From: Eonycteris spelaea
Lineage: Eukaryota > Chordata > Mammalia > Chiroptera > Pteropodidae
Assembly: GCA_003508835.1 (NCBI GenBank)
Contig: PUFA01000081.1
Coordinates: 3,348,001 to 3,412,000 of the forward strand
Direction of reading: 5' to 3'
Length of the DNA stretch: 64,000 nt
The translations under genes and the position numbers were made by a program. Within the stretch, counting starts at the first letter, position 1. The number at the start of each line of letters is the position of its first letter. This document shows positions 33,556 to 44,749 of this stretch, in pieces. The notes below the pieces were generated by a model that did not search any database, was not told the origin of the DNA, and saw nothing but the letters and a program-made list of their open reading frames with translations.

Positions 33556-33559
33556 AGTA

Positions 33560-33775
33560 GAGTGTAAAAGTTAGGAGCATGAGCTTTAGAGTGACAAGGA
33601 TTTGGCTTTCTAATACCTCTAAATATCACTTTTCCCACCTGCAAATGGTAATATGAATTATTAAAATGAACTATCCTGTAGGATTCTTGTAAGGACATGC
33701 ATTAAGACAATAATACATGACAAGTTGTTAGCACAGATCTTGACCCATAACTTCTCAGTAAAGGACAGGTATTAC
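33560..33775 (+). repeat. MIR SINE
   Basis: TTAGGAGCATGAGCTTTAGAG, CCCACCTGCAAATGGTAATA and GGATTCTTGTAAGGACATGC follow MIR, with the core partly lost. Confidence 0.75.
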
Positions 33776-34074
33776 AAAAACACTAGGAAAGAAGAATCCT
33801 TGTAAACAGAGAGGGTCCCAGGCAGTAGTGTGCTGAAGCAAGAGCCAATAGTTAAATTTTCAGAAAATGTGTGAAACTGTTGTTAAACTTAGTCATCTTT
33901 GAAATCAGCTGTGGAGGTAGTATCTACACACGATGATTGGTAGAGGCTAGAAATTAGGGCTCCCTCTCCCCAAGAGCTGGATGTTAAGCATGTACCAGTA
34001 TAACAAGAGGCCGAGGATTGCTCAGAGTTGTACCTTTTATTGGTCTAACTGTTGATACCATTCTACAGAGGGGT

Positions 34075-34400
34075 GTTCTCTAGGCTCTTTGTTTGCCCTG
34101 CCTTTTTCAGACTTTGAACTATGCTTTCTCATGTTTCACTCCTTTGTCTCAATTTCTCCCCTTCCTTCAAGGCTCAGACCAAGCAGTCCTCTCCTCCAAG
34201 AGATCTTCCCCTGACTATTCTTATCCTCTCTGGGATGTTTTTTCTCTGAATTTTCTATTTAACACACCCATCACTCATTTCTTGTGTTAACACTCTTACT
34301 TATATGTCAGGCTGGTCTCTTGAAACTTCTTTAAGCACAGTGAAGGCAGAAGCCTTTGTTTCATCCAAAACCTTCCTAGTGGGCAGCTCAATGAAAATCA
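34075..34400 (+). repeat. L2 LINE 3' region
   Basis: CCTTCCTTCAAGGCTCAGACC, CCTCCAAGAGATCTTCCCCTG and AAGCACAGTGAAGGCAGAAG follow L2. The plus frame 34093-34290 belongs to it. Confidence 0.8.
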
Positions 34401-34549
34401 GCAATTCAAAGACCTCTGCCTGTGATTCTGATAATTAGCTGTGTTAGTTTCCTTAATGTTAACCTCAGCCAATCAGTTTCCTTATTTGCAAAATGAGCAG
34501 ATGGAACAAAAGGTATATCTCTCTTTATTGCACTTCAACAGATGTTGTG

Positions 34550-34672
34550 TTTTTTTACAAATTGAAAGAAGACCATTCACCAACAGAAAGATGACAACTT
34601 GCTTTACTGTGACCCTCGCTTTATTGTGATGGTCTGAAACTGAACCCACAATATCTCTGATGTATGCCTGTA
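34550..34672 (-). mobile_element. Tigger (mariner-type) DNA-transposon fragment
   Basis: TCGCTTTATTGTGATGGTC, AACTGAACCCACAATATC and TGATGTATGCCTGTA match the Tigger1-type terminal repeat in reverse. The outer base is next to TA, the expected target site. Confidence 0.8.
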
Positions 34673-35080
34673 ATTGGTTTCTAAATTCCTTTCTAATACC
34701 ATCCTTCTAACAAATCCTGGATGAACTGGCTAACTTCCCCCACTAAACTGCGAATTCAAGAACTTGGATCTCAGATGTGTAGTTATCCAACCCAATTGCC
34801 TAATAGGATCATCTACATATATTAGTTTTCAGTGAAGGCTTATTAACCCTGGCAGGAACAACACCTCTAGGCAGATAGTACACATAGGACCAACGATGAA
34901 GGACACTATCTGAATCAATGAATAAGTCCAGCCGATGTCAGTAAATCCCATGCCAGACCTACTTCTGTTTGTATAAATTTGCTGTAAGATTTTGACCACT
35001 TTTAAACAATCTACCTTGTGGCTTGTGAATGAGTCAGGGCTCTTGGAGGCCTGCTGCATGCAATCACGATCAGAGCTGGC
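34673..35080. other. Unassigned DNA upstream of promoter-like signals
   Basis: No repeat family was recognised. The 98-codon minus frame (34829-35125) has no domain. Confidence 0.4.
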
Positions 35081-35083
35081 TGA

Positions 35084-35215
35084 TGAGTCACATTCTTTGT
35101 GAATGTCTCTCCTGGGTAGAGGCATATATAGCCCTGAGCCTACACACTGTTGATCAGCCTCTCATCTATCTGGTCAAAGCCCAAGCATAGGAACAGAGGC
35201 CTGGAGGCCAGAGGT
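35084..35215 (+). promoter_or_regulatory. Candidate promoter and first exon
   Basis: An AP-1-type site TGAGTCA (35084-35090) lies inside a wider GGCTGATGAGTCAC, resembling a Maf/NRL site. A TATATA box follows at 35125-35130. A start would be expected near 35155. A consensus-like splice donor, CAGAG|GTGAGAT, has its GT at 35214-35215, giving a non-coding first exon of about 60 bases. No downstream exon is recognised, so this could be an unlinked 5' exon, a long non-coding RNA start, or an unrecognised LTR. Confidence 0.3.
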
Positions 35216-35884
35216 GAGATCAGAAAGATGCTTATTCCATGGGATAGTTCTTATTCTTTTTCTTCTTGGGTAGGAAAGATCAATCGTTTTGTAAATCTTG
35301 GCAGATGTACCTTTAGTTTCTCTCTACTTTCTGGGAAGGTCATTGTGATAAGGCTTCTGCCATGGAAATGACAACATTTGCCTGTAGTTCTTGCTGAAGT
35401 TTTTGAAAATGAAGTTTTTTTTTTTTTTTTTTTTGTGAGGGATGTGACACTTCGACTCCCACCCCCTTTCACCTTGATATTTCACAAGGCTGCAAGTGAC
35501 GTTTTCCTTTATACATCAGCTGGCACTATGACATTTCTTGGTCAAGAATCAGAGGTTCACAGGACCACGCTTCCTAGATCTTTAACATCTAACTTCCTAA
35601 TTCCTCAGCTCTTTCCAGGATTCTCAAAAGCCTATTCTTTAGAAATTCTAGTGCATTCTCATTTTCCCTTCTCCCTGCACTCCTACCTACCAGTCTCCTC
35701 CTTTTCCTTTCCTTTCTTTCCTTCTTTACCTGCTGATACGTGGCTCTGCTGATGCAATTATCCAGGTCTCCTGGAGCTTTATGTTTTCTGCTGTTACCTG
35801 AGCTGAAATTATCTCTCTTCTTTACATGTCCAAAGCTTGGTGACTGCAGCTCAAGGTGTAATCCACCCACAAAGGCAGTCATTC
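35216..35884. other. Unassigned DNA with T-run
   Basis: A T-run of about 20 lies at 35417-35437. A pyrimidine-rich stretch spans 35660-35730. Frames of 97-124 codons here are low-complexity and unsupported. Confidence 0.4.
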
Positions 35885-36060
35885 ACGTCTTTGTTCACTC
35901 ATTCAGTCAACATTTGCTGAGCCCCTGCTCTGTGTTAGCTTGTTCTAGGCATTGCCATCCAATGAGGAAAAAGGGAGATTCCTGGTCTCATGGAACTTAC
36001 ACCATAGTGGGAAGAGGAAAGAAAAATGAAAAGTAGATAAGAAAATATCAAACTCAATAG
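35885..36060 (-). repeat. L2 LINE 3' end
   Basis: TCACTCATTCAGTCAACATTT, GAGCCCCTGCTCTGTGTTAG and CTGGTCTCATGGAACTTAC are in reverse L2 order. Confidence 0.9.
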
Positions 36061-36199
36061 TGCTCCAGAATCTATACTGAAGGAAGCTTGTGGGTGGAAA
36101 TTTGGTGGTGAAATGATTTTATCTGATTCTGCCTGGTAAATTTTAATGTTGAAAGTTGAAAAGATGTTGCCAGAATCTGTGGGGCAGGGAGAGAAGGGA

Positions 36200-36395
36200 G
36201 GAATGGGGAGTTATTTTATGGTATAGAGTTTCAGTTTTGCAAGATGAAAGAGTTCTGGAGGTGGATGGCGGTGATGGTTGTACAACAATGTGAATATATT
36301 TCATGCCAGTGAAGTGTATGCTTAAAAGTGATTAAGATGGTAAGTTTTTTATGTGAATTTTACCACAATTAAAAGAAATTTAAAAAACATAAGAA
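36200..36395 (+). mobile_element. Old L1 3' end
   Basis: GTGATGGTTGTACAACAATG, TGAATATATTTCATGCCAG and TGTGAATTTTACCACAATTAAA match an old L1 (L1MB-like) terminus. Confidence 0.8.
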
Positions 36396-36419
36396 GTTGC
36401 GAAACTTTACAAATAAGAC

Positions 36420-36830
36420 TGAGAAAATATCAATGGTTTGTATCCATAGCTATTATTGTAAGAATGGAATCCTTCATAGCATCAGAGAGTGCTGAGAACT
36501 GTGAGAAAATAAAGCAAGGATAGTTTTTAAACAGTGGCTGACCAATTGGGTAGTCATGAAAGCCTCCCTGATTGATGATGATAAACTGAGAGACGGATGA
36601 CCAGAGGAGCCATGAATTTGCTGATGTGGGAACAGAACTGCCCATGAAAGGAAACAGCTAGTGAAAAGCCCCAAGGCAATAGAGGACAAGCTTGGAATGT
36701 TCTAGAAACTAAAAGAAGGGACCTAGTGGCTGTAGTATGGTAAAGGAGGGGCAGATTGGTAGGAGATGGGGCTAGAGAGATGAGTAGTCCTACTGGAATA
36801 CAGCCATGCCCATGAGTATCCATCCATATC
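36420..36830 (-). repeat. L2 remnant
   Basis: GAAAGCCTCCCTGATTGATG and AAAGCCCCAAGGCAATAGAG loosely follow the reverse L2 3' region. Three overlapping minus frames occur here and are not supported as genes. Confidence 0.5.
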
Positions 36831-38180
36831 AATCTATGACTACGTTCATGTACTAGGGTAGAAATGAGTAGTTGGGACAGAGAACATATGACCAGCAAAC
36901 CTAAAAACATTTACTACATGGCCCTTACAGAAGAAGACCTTTGCTTTAGAGAGATAAAAGCAGGGAAGTGGAAGTTTAGGGAAGATCACTGGTGCTGGGC
37001 GGCATATTTGTGGCTGATCCTCCAGCTGCCTCCTAGGTCAGTCTGAGTGTTCAGCTAGACTGAGAGCAGGACTATACTTTGTTCCTGTGCAGGTAGGACG
37101 TGAAGAAAACGGAGGCAAACAGTGGTTAAGGGACTTGTTAAGGTCCTGGAGCTTTAAGTAGTGGAGTAAAGTTTGAGATTCCTGTTCAAGTGACTCACAG
37201 TACAGCTGCCTTAATCAGAGAAGCATGAAATGCCACTGTATAAAGTAAATCAGTGAAATGCGAGGGCATAGAGAAATGATGCATAAAAAGAAGCTATTTT
37301 AAATATTGGTTTTGGTAAAAAATGACCAAGAATAGAGGTGACCTCCAAAAAATCATACCATCCTCCAATCCCCATGAAAGCAACATGTACTTTACTTGAT
37401 AATGAGTGGTACTTGACTGATACAGAGTTATACTCAGAAATCTTCATTTGTTTTCTTGAAGCCAGCAGTAGATTGTGTTGAGTAACTACATAACCAAAAG
37501 AACTGTTTCAAACATTCTCCCTGCCAAGTTTGACACCCTCAACACTCAAAATGTTCCAAGGAAGGAAGCTGAGATTTCCAAAGTGAAGAATAAAAGAGAA
37601 GCTAGATATTTGAACCAAGGGAGAGATTTTGCCAGGCCTAATTCATCAGGTAACATTTAGGATTTTCCAAAAAGTGAGTTTTGGCTAGTTACAGCAAAGT
37701 CATGAATCACAAAATAATGACATTGTGAGCTGTAAACAATTTTAATTTATACAGGTGACATTTAAAATGCTAATCAGACCTTAAGATAATTGCTGAAAAT
37801 TAGGAAGCCTCTGCTGGGAATTCTTTGTTTCTATGGAAATGGTTCAAAACACAACCAGATCAGTGAAGGTGTTTTTGACTTGGGTTTTGACTTCTACAGA
37901 GCCAAGGAATTTGGGACTGTCACTTGTGGTGATGCTTTTGTAATTGAAATCTATAAACTCCAGTCTGTAAGCAGAGTGAAAACTAACACAGCAAAGGAAG
38001 ATTTCAATATAGCTCTTGTGATTTGATCTCTTTGTAAATGGGGATGCAGCAGTACTAAGAATCTTTGCCCTTGCACCAAGTCTTATTTTGTGTGATTGCA
38101 GGCCACTAAAAAAAAAAAATCACATGGAAGTTTCTTTCTCCTCTATTGACAATACATTCCACAATTTTTCAGGTACCGTG
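36831..38180. other. Unassigned DNA
   Basis: No gene or firm repeat. A 13-base A-run lies near 38108. Confidence 0.4.
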
Positions 38181-38184
38181 TTTG

Positions 38185-38570
38185 TTCAATAATCAACAAA
38201 AGATTGAAGGGTGACATGTGCTGGACATTGCTCTAGGCCCCAAGGCATGGTTATAAATAAGGCTGACAAGGTCCCTGCTGCATTAGCTTATATAAAGAGG
38301 GAGAAATTAACACAATCATTCGGTAATAGCTGATCTCTGATAATGAATATTGCAACCAGAATGAAGCAGGGTAATGAGTTACTGAGGTGAGGGGTGGAAG
38401 TTTAGATAAGTTAGGAAGTGGAGACCTTGTGGGGGATTCACATTTGGCTGAGATCTGGATGATTAGAGAGTCTCCATCTACCTGAAGATCAGGGGCCAGT
38501 GTTCTAAAGGCAAAGCGACCAGCAAGTACTCTACTAAAAGCTGGGGTAGAGGCTGAATAGGACTCACAAG
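38185..38570 (-). repeat. L2 LINE 3' region
   Basis: TTGTTCAATAATCAACAAAAG, GGACATTGCTCTAGGCCCC, AAGGTCCCTGCTGCATTAG and TTCACATTTGGCTGAGATCTG are in reverse L2 order. Confidence 0.75.
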
Positions 38571-38769
38571 TTTCTGTAAATCCTTTCTTTAGACTCGTTT
38601 GAAGACAGTAATATATACTCTTGTCTTTTGCTCGTTTTTAATTTTTATTTTATTTTATTTTTTTTGTCAAGGGTATTACCTTTAGGGCATTTTCTCACAA
38701 TGTGAAGATTAGGCTTGCCATTTATGTATATTCTCACTCTCAGGTCTTTCTCTTCTGTTTGTTGTTTTT

Positions 38770-39000
38770 GCGGACTTTGGAGTCAGAGCTCTAGGTTCAA
38801 GTCACACCTCTGAAACTTAATACCGCTGTGTGACCATTGGCAAATTACTTAACCTCTCTGAACTTTAGTTTCCTCATCTGTAAAATGGGGACATAATATT
38901 ACCTGCCTCATATGGTTTTGTTGTAAGCATTAAATCCTATAATGAATATAAAACTCTTAGCTCAGGGCTTGGCATATAATACTTGCTCAATAAGTATTAA
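38770..39000 (+). repeat. MIR SINE, well preserved
   Basis: GGACTTTGGAGTCAGAGCTC, CGCTGTGTGACCATTGGC, TTCCTCATCTGTAAAATGGGG and GGGCTTGGCATATAATACTTG. Confidence 0.95.
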
Positions 39001-39004
39001 TAGT

Positions 39005-39105
39005 AGATATGTTTACTGAATTCTTCACAGCTTTCAAAGTGCTTTCACATTCTTACAATGCCCACGATATCCAGTGAGATAAACTGAGGTTCAGAGTCAA
39101 TATTA
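39005..39105 (-). repeat. MIR SINE fragment
   Basis: GTGCTTTCACATTCTTACAAT and AGTGAGATAAACTGAGGTTC are reverse MIR. It abuts the plus-strand MIR head to tail in inverted orientation. Confidence 0.65.
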
Positions 39106-39336
39106 GAACCAGTGCTGATGAGAATAGAGAGAGGCTGTATTAATTGTTGAGGCCCCAGAGGTCTGGAGGGGCCCTGGAGTCTGACCATGATGTAAGTCCT
39201 ATGTACAGATATTTAGCTCCTGAGAAGGGACCTGAACACATTTTCTCCCTTGGGCTGAACCTGGGAGCTTTACCACTCATGGAGAAAGGTCCTTATATTG
39301 GGGTCAGGGAGTGATCTGTGCAGGAACAGACTTTCA

Positions 39337-39445
39337 GGGGTGACCAACTCTCCTGGCTTACCTGGGACTGAGGTTATTGTCTGGGGATGTGGGCTTTTTA
39401 GTGATAAAACTGAGACAGTATCAGTTAATTTGGGACAGTTTGTTG
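39337..39445. mobile_element. Small palindromic DNA-transposon remnant
   Basis: GGGTGACCAACTCTCCTGG at the left and TTTGGGACAGTTT at the right. The same family as 27124-27237. The 148-codon minus frame (39270-39716), the longest in the window, runs through it and carries no domain. Confidence 0.5.
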
Positions 39446-40000
39446 CCCGAGACTTCCCAGGAAGCCACTGAGAAGCTAGAGGCAAAAAAAAAAAGGAAAA
39501 AAAATCTTCAGTGATGTTTGTTAATTTTTCTGTCTTTGGTTGAGAGTACTTGTTTTCTAATGCTGAGTTTGGCTCAAAAACCAGGAGCATGCAGCGACTG
39601 AAAATAAACATATAGTTATAGAAGAAGATTTTCCAGATTGGGATGTAAGCCAGAGAATGAGTGCAGTGGTTATCCAATATAGTGGCCCCCCAGCCACACG
39701 TGGCTATTATTTGCAATGTAAATTTCTAAGACTTAGTACCAGGAAAAAATATCCTTGTTAACTTGCATTGACTACATGTTGAAAAGATAATTTTTTGAAT
39801 ATATTGGGTTAAATTTGTTAGTAAATTTCAAAAGAAAAAAGAAAAAAAAGAAAGCAACACAACAAGAATTATTTTTTTTCTGTACCTGTACAGAAGGTCA
39901 CTGGTAGCCACATGCACTGTGGGGAGCCAAGGAGGCAGGAAGAACAGTACCCAGATAATCGATTCCTGTAGAATCTTAGTGAAGCCATCTTAAAGCCATT
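39446..40000. other. Unassigned DNA with A-rich runs
   Basis: A-rich runs lie at 39485-39505 and 39830-39855. No gene. Confidence 0.4.
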
Positions 40001-40004
40001 TGTG

Positions 40005-40135
40005 CCCTGGCTCCTCAAAGTTGGCCTGTGGGCTAGTTGTATTGGTCTCACCTGGGAGCCCATGAGAAATGCAGACTCTCAGCCCCACAGCAGGCCTGAT
40101 GAATCAGTTTTAGTTGAAGAAGATCCCCCAGGTGA
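40005..40135 (-). mobile_element. MER5-like hAT fragment
   Basis: TCTCACCTGGGAGCCCATGAG, AAATGCAGACTCTCAGCCCC and CCTGATGAATCAGTTTTAG follow MER5A in reverse. Confidence 0.7.
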
Positions 40136-40162
40136 GTCATATACACAATAAACACTGTGGCC

Positions 40163-40305
40163 CAGGTTCTTAAATTTTGGTGGGTATCAGATACTCCTGA
40201 GAAATTGGTCGAGACTCTCAGGCCCTTTCCCGCTTCTATAAGCAGAGGTCTTGGAGCATTCTTAGCACTCCAGGTAATTCTTGATACACATCACAGTCTG
40301 AAGAC
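40163..40305 (+). mobile_element. MER5-like hAT fragment, opposite orientation
   Basis: CAGGTTCTTAAATTTTGGTG, GTATCAGATACTCCTGAG and TTGATACACATCACAGTC read forward. It forms an inverted pair with the copy at 40005-40135. Confidence 0.55.
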
Positions 40306-41294
40306 CAAAGACTTAAATGATTAGCTGTTTGTGCAGCAGTGAGGCGGGCTCTTCTCAAACAGTCTGAAATCTATCTGCAGTGTGGGCAGATGCAAAGCTG
40401 GGGCTCAGGTGTAAGTTTATCTGTTGTTGCTCAAGATGCTTAGTCACAATGGGGCCTGGTCTACTGCAGTGGCAAAAAAGGTCACCATGGTATGAGTCGG
40501 AGCTCATAACCTGTCTCATCTGAAGTGCCAAGTCTCTGTGAGTCCATCCTTCAGCAAGGTGAGTCTGCACTTTTGGAAGGAATTATTTGTAGGGGAGAAA
40601 TTTAAATGTAAATAGCGTTATATTTGTGCTACTTCCCTCCTCCCTCTTGGGTTCTGGTCTGATGGGCCCCAGGGCTGAACCTGAGACGACTCCTTTACTG
40701 GGCAAATTCCTTGTTAGGGTGGAAAGTCACAGCTAACTAAAATGTTATATGCAATATCATAGCAGCAATTGACACTGGTGGAACCCAGGGTCAATGGGAA
40801 ATATTTAATATGAGAATGGAAACGAGGTGCCAAGGTTAAAGTCATTTAATTTATAGTTTGCTTTTGGAGCTGTAGCAAATGCCTGTGCTTCAACTCTGGG
40901 CCCACTTTTGGTTTTTGCGGTGACCATGATGGCCAGTTTTGTGAACGCTCAGACTTACTTTGCCACTAGCAAGTGTCTTACTTTAAAAGAGTTGGCTTTC
41001 TGCCTGGGGCTTAATCCAGCACAGCACAATCCCCACCTGAGAATTTAGGGAGTAATTTCCCAAGGGCAGCTTTGAACCCGTTGGAGGAAAGCCAGTGGAT
41101 AAATGCTTTAGACTCTGGTCCTTCATGGTGTTTTTTGGAACACCCATGTGTTCCAAACTTCTGTGTTTCTCTGCCCTTGGGGGAAATGGAGCTCCCGCTG
41201 CTGCTTGCAATCTCAGAATCATGGGTTTCTACTCTCGCTTACAAGCTTTCCAAGGCCTAGTGTGATATATTCTGTTGTATGTCATTTGTTCATG
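40306..41294. other. Unassigned DNA
   Basis: No gene or repeat recognised. Frames of 62-86 codons are unsupported. Confidence 0.4.
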
Positions 41295-41298
41295 GTTT

Positions 41299-41909
41299 TG
41301 TTACCATTGGGCAATCAGAGCTCTGGTAACACACAAGTCTCAGTTCTTATCCCTGACGAAGAAATGAATTCCAAGTCAGTGACAGTTATGAGAGGTAAGA
41401 TTTATTAAAGGAACATTTTGAGGTAGAAAACAGGTCACACCTAAACTGGCTAACTGCGTGGAAACGAGGATATGCTTCCCGTGAGGAGTGAGTTACAGCA
41501 AGGAAAGAGACCCATGGAAGGAGGAGGGGGAAAGTCCTGTACTATGGATAGATGGTTACAAAGGTGTTTCTAAGTGATTGGCACTTGAGGTCATTTTGAT
41601 TGACATGTGGCTGCCGTATAACTACTCCCTGCCTAGTACACATGTGCTTACCTAAAATTCAGTCTGTTATAATTAGATTCATGAACTTCTGGGCATCGGG
41701 ATGATATTATAATGATGGTATAATGACTGAGGTTGTGGGCAGGGGAGGGTAGTACCTTCTGCGCAAGCATCTGTGGCTGGATTAAACCAGCTATAGATTT
41801 ATGGCCCTCCAGTCCTTTGTCTCTTAGGATGCAGAAGTAGTTTTTGGGCAGTCTTAGGTTGAGCCTCTAATCCTTTTGTTCCCCTGTTGCTCAGGTTGAC
41901 TACCTAACA
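41299..41909 (-). mobile_element. Solo LTR of an endogenous retrovirus, 4-bp TSD
   Basis: The 611-bp element reads TGTTACC...GGTAGTTAGG-type ends with TGTTA/TAACA termini. It is flanked by GTTT at 41295-41298 and 41910-41913. On the minus strand AATAAA lies at 41406-41401, placing R/U5 toward the left. Four-base duplications fit a class I (gamma-like) retrovirus. No internal viral sequence is present. Confidence 0.75.
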
Positions 41910-41994
41910 GTTTGAACATGTGCTATAAAGACAAACCAGTGTACACCAAACTGACAGAGACGCTCAGTCATCTGATATACTGGTAGAAAATGCT

Positions 41995-42300
41995 GACTCA
42001 TGGAAGTGGCAACAAAGAGAAATGTGGTTGAAAGAAGTAGACCTTCCCCTACTTCTCATACAACTGACCTCCAATCTTCCTGAAACCTCTCTTAGACCGT
42101 GCGATAGGCTGGGGTGCAGCCACCCAATTTTTCTTCCCTTGCCCTTCACTCAGTGTCAGACTGCTTTACAATCTGAACAAACTCCCTGGTCTTTTTTCAG
42201 AACTCCTTCTATTTTCTCCTACAAGGAAGCACTTCCACTAATAAATCCTTGCGTGTTTAATCCCATCTTAGTGTCTGCTTTCAGAAGACCTGGGTGACAC
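41995..42300 (+). mobile_element. ERV-type LTR fragment
   Basis: GTGCGATAGGCTGGGGTGCAG, CACTAATAAATCCTTGCGTG and TTAGTGTCTGCTTTCAGAAG give the U3-to-U5 order of an old LTR with its polyadenylation signal near 42238. The ends were not resolved. The 91-codon plus frame at 42022-42297 lies in it. Confidence 0.6.
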
Positions 42301-42715
42301 GTGCAGATGACGTCCTCATATTCCTCTTCCTTCCCTCCTCTCATTTTCACTTGCCTGCTTTTTTTTCTTCTCTAGCATCATTGTTTTCTTCATTTGTCTT
42401 GATTGCTGTTTTCTGTTGCTTCTTTGGTTGGCTCCAACCTCCTTATCAATGGCTCCAGGCATCTGTGACTGTTTTTAGTAACTACGTGGTTGGTATGGGA
42501 GATGGGAATCTCATGTAGGTAGTCTGTATTGAAGGTTCAGCTTTCAAACCTGTGGAATGCTGCTTCTCAGCCTTAAGTGTTGTACATTTGTGTTGAAATA
42601 CAACAATGAAATGGGAAGTTGGTGGGTCTATTTTGATTTTGAATATAAAGGGAGCTACTTTTGAAATGCCTGCTAAGAGCCAAAGCACCGCCTTGGTTGA
42701 CTGTTCACTCAATTG
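42301..42715. other. Unassigned DNA
   Basis: No gene or repeat recognised. Confidence 0.4.
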
Positions 42716-42719
42716 TTTT

Positions 42720-42880
42720 TCATTCACTCCTCAGTGTCACTATGAGAGGTAGGGGTAGTATTCCCATTTTATAGACAAAGAAGAATGAAAATTAACCTTA
42801 TATGACTTGCCCAGGCCATGAATCCACCGCTGTATTTGAGCTGAGGAGCACAGAGTGCTTGATAGAATTGTTCTTTGAAT
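42720..42880 (-). repeat. MIR SINE
   Basis: TTCCCATTTTATAGACAAAG and TGACTTGCCCAGGCCATGAA are reverse MIR. A decayed second reverse piece continues to about 42980. Confidence 0.8.
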
Positions 42881-42984
42881 TTGTCCCATGACACCTGAGA
42901 CCTATGGTACATATTGTCCCAGTGGTATAAATGTGGAAATTGAGGTAAAGCACAGCAGTGACTCTGATACATCCAAGATCAGAA

Positions 42985-43810
42985 ACTGGCAAATGTCAAG
43001 TAGGTGCTTCAAAAAGAATTGGAACATACATTGGCAGGTTTAGTTGCGTTCCTGCCTGGTTTTTGAATATGAAAGCTCTGAGGTGAGTTGAAAGTTGAAG
43101 TTTCATCCAGCTAAAAATACAAAAAAGGCTATATGTGTGTCTGGCTGATTGGAGCCAGTTCTCTTTTCTCTGCATGCTGGGTTTTAAAAATGCATGATGG
43201 AACCATACTTGCCCATGCTGATGTTTTATTCGGTTTCATGTGGTCTTTCTGATGCCTACTCTATCATAGAGGCCGTTTTAAAGGCGCCATGTGAGAAATG
43301 ATGCAATACTCAGAAAAAGGGCACTGTGTTGCCTTTTTAATCTGAGTAAGCATCCTCATTTGTACAGATTGGTTTCTAATGATTCTGTCCCCTTTGATCT
43401 GCTTCCTGAGCCTGGGCCAGATGTGCAGCAAGAGGTATCCGGAGGGGATTCTTTACTTTTCTGAGCTTTATCCCTTCTTAGTTTGGCCAGGAATTTGCAG
43501 AGGAATCTAGGGCTGGTTCCTTTGTTCAGGACCCCTCACTGGGTCAGGCACTCAGGATTTTCTTTTGGAAACTGATAAGGGAAAGAATCAGAAGAAAGGG
43601 CTACAAGTAAGGTGAGAGGTTCCCAGTAGCTTAGCATGTCATGGTAGGCTACAGGAATGTATCATGTCTAGGAGTGGTAATTGATTGAAAAATGAGGAAC
43701 CACTGAGTTCCAGTTACTTTGGGTGGGTGAGGTATAGGAATGTGTATGAGAAAAAGAGAGAATTCTGTTTTTTGGTGAGATAAATTCTTAAGTTGTCTTA
43801 GAAATTGTTA
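42985..43810. other. Unassigned DNA
   Basis: Nothing recognised. Confidence 0.4.
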
Positions 43811-43814
43811 ACCA

Positions 43815-43990
43815 TGCATCTATTCAATCACTTGTTCACTCATTTCTTTATTTCTTTACTCAGATATTTAGTAAGCACCCACTATGTGCCAGGCACTGTG
43901 CTATGTGTTGGGGATATATAGGAATGAAGGAGACAAACACAGCTTTGTCTTATAGGCCTTATAGTCCAGTAGATTTATGGGTTTGTGAAT
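43815..43990 (-). repeat. L2 LINE 3' end
   Basis: CACTTGTTCACTCATTTC, AGCACCCACTATGTGCCAGG and CTTATAGGCCTTATAGTCCAG are in reverse L2 order. Confidence 0.92.
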
Positions 43991-44403
43991 AATGCTTAGT
44001 TCTGTGCAAGATGCACAGATATAGAGTAGCCTTGAAATTTAATAAGAATACTAAGTAATCTTAATGTTATTTGTATTTAATCTAAACATATTTTAAAACT
44101 TAGATTAAAATTTAAAACATTAAAAAATTGAACATGTATGTAGTGTATAGGCTATTTTGAATCAGTACATTTCCTCTCTCCCCTTTCTCCCAAGTCCTGG
44201 TGTGGTATCTCACATCTCCAACCACCATTATTGCTCCGAAGGAAAGTACTGTAGCCTGAGCTGCACTGATCAGAATTTTCCCTAGGACTTTAATTAATGA
44301 AATTTGGAGTGAGGGAGGACTCTTCTCTCTAGTAATGAAGCTGTTAGAATGATTATTGAACTACATGCATCCCTTGCTATGGGCAATGAATTCTGTGAGA
44401 CCA

Positions 44404-44600
44404 AATCTCTCAGATGGAGAGGGACACAGGGAGGGAGGGCAACGTATGGGAAGGGGAACATGGAGGGCACAGATGAGAAGGGCGATGGGGAGAAGGATAG
44501 AGGGAGAGAGACTGGGTATGGGGAGAGTGAGGAGAGGCTGGGGGTTGGGAAGAGGGAGAGAGACCGGGGTAGAGGGGAGAAGAAGGAGGGAGAGAGGAAC
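44404..44600. repeat. Purine-rich imperfect minisatellite
   Basis: About 200 bases of nearly pure G/A on the plus strand. GAGAGAGACTGGGTATGG (44505 on) and GAGAGAGGAACTGGGTATCC (44590 on) suggest a partly duplicated unit of about 85 bases. Frames of 91, 99 and 104 codons over it are low-complexity artefacts. Confidence 0.85.
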
Positions 44601-44749
44601 TGGGTATCCAGAATTGAAAGCTGAAGCCTCTATACTCAGGGTGCTCAGAGTTTAGTAGGGAGGCTGACAGGTCATGGTAGACAGGATGCAGCATGGTCAG
44701 TATCACCACAAGGAGGGCGTGCACTGGTAGGGGTGCCCCACGTGGACTG

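Noticed and set aside
35417..35437. A T-run that might be a reversed SINE tail
   Set aside because: The sequence to its right does not resemble tRNA, 5S or 7SL, and no flanking duplication was found.
39270..39716. The longest open frame in the window, 148 codons on the minus strand
   Set aside because: It crosses a DNA-transposon remnant and an A-rich run and has no recognisable domain. One frame of this length is expected by chance in 64 kb.
44076..44110. A 10-base perfect inverted repeat TTTAATCTAA ... TTAGATTAAA
   Set aside because: Short arms in very AT-rich DNA are expected by chance, and no T-run or gene end follows.
44356..44724. Long overlapping frames rich in Gly/Arg/Glu on one strand and Pro/Ser on the other
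   Set aside because: They are products of the purine-rich low-complexity tract.
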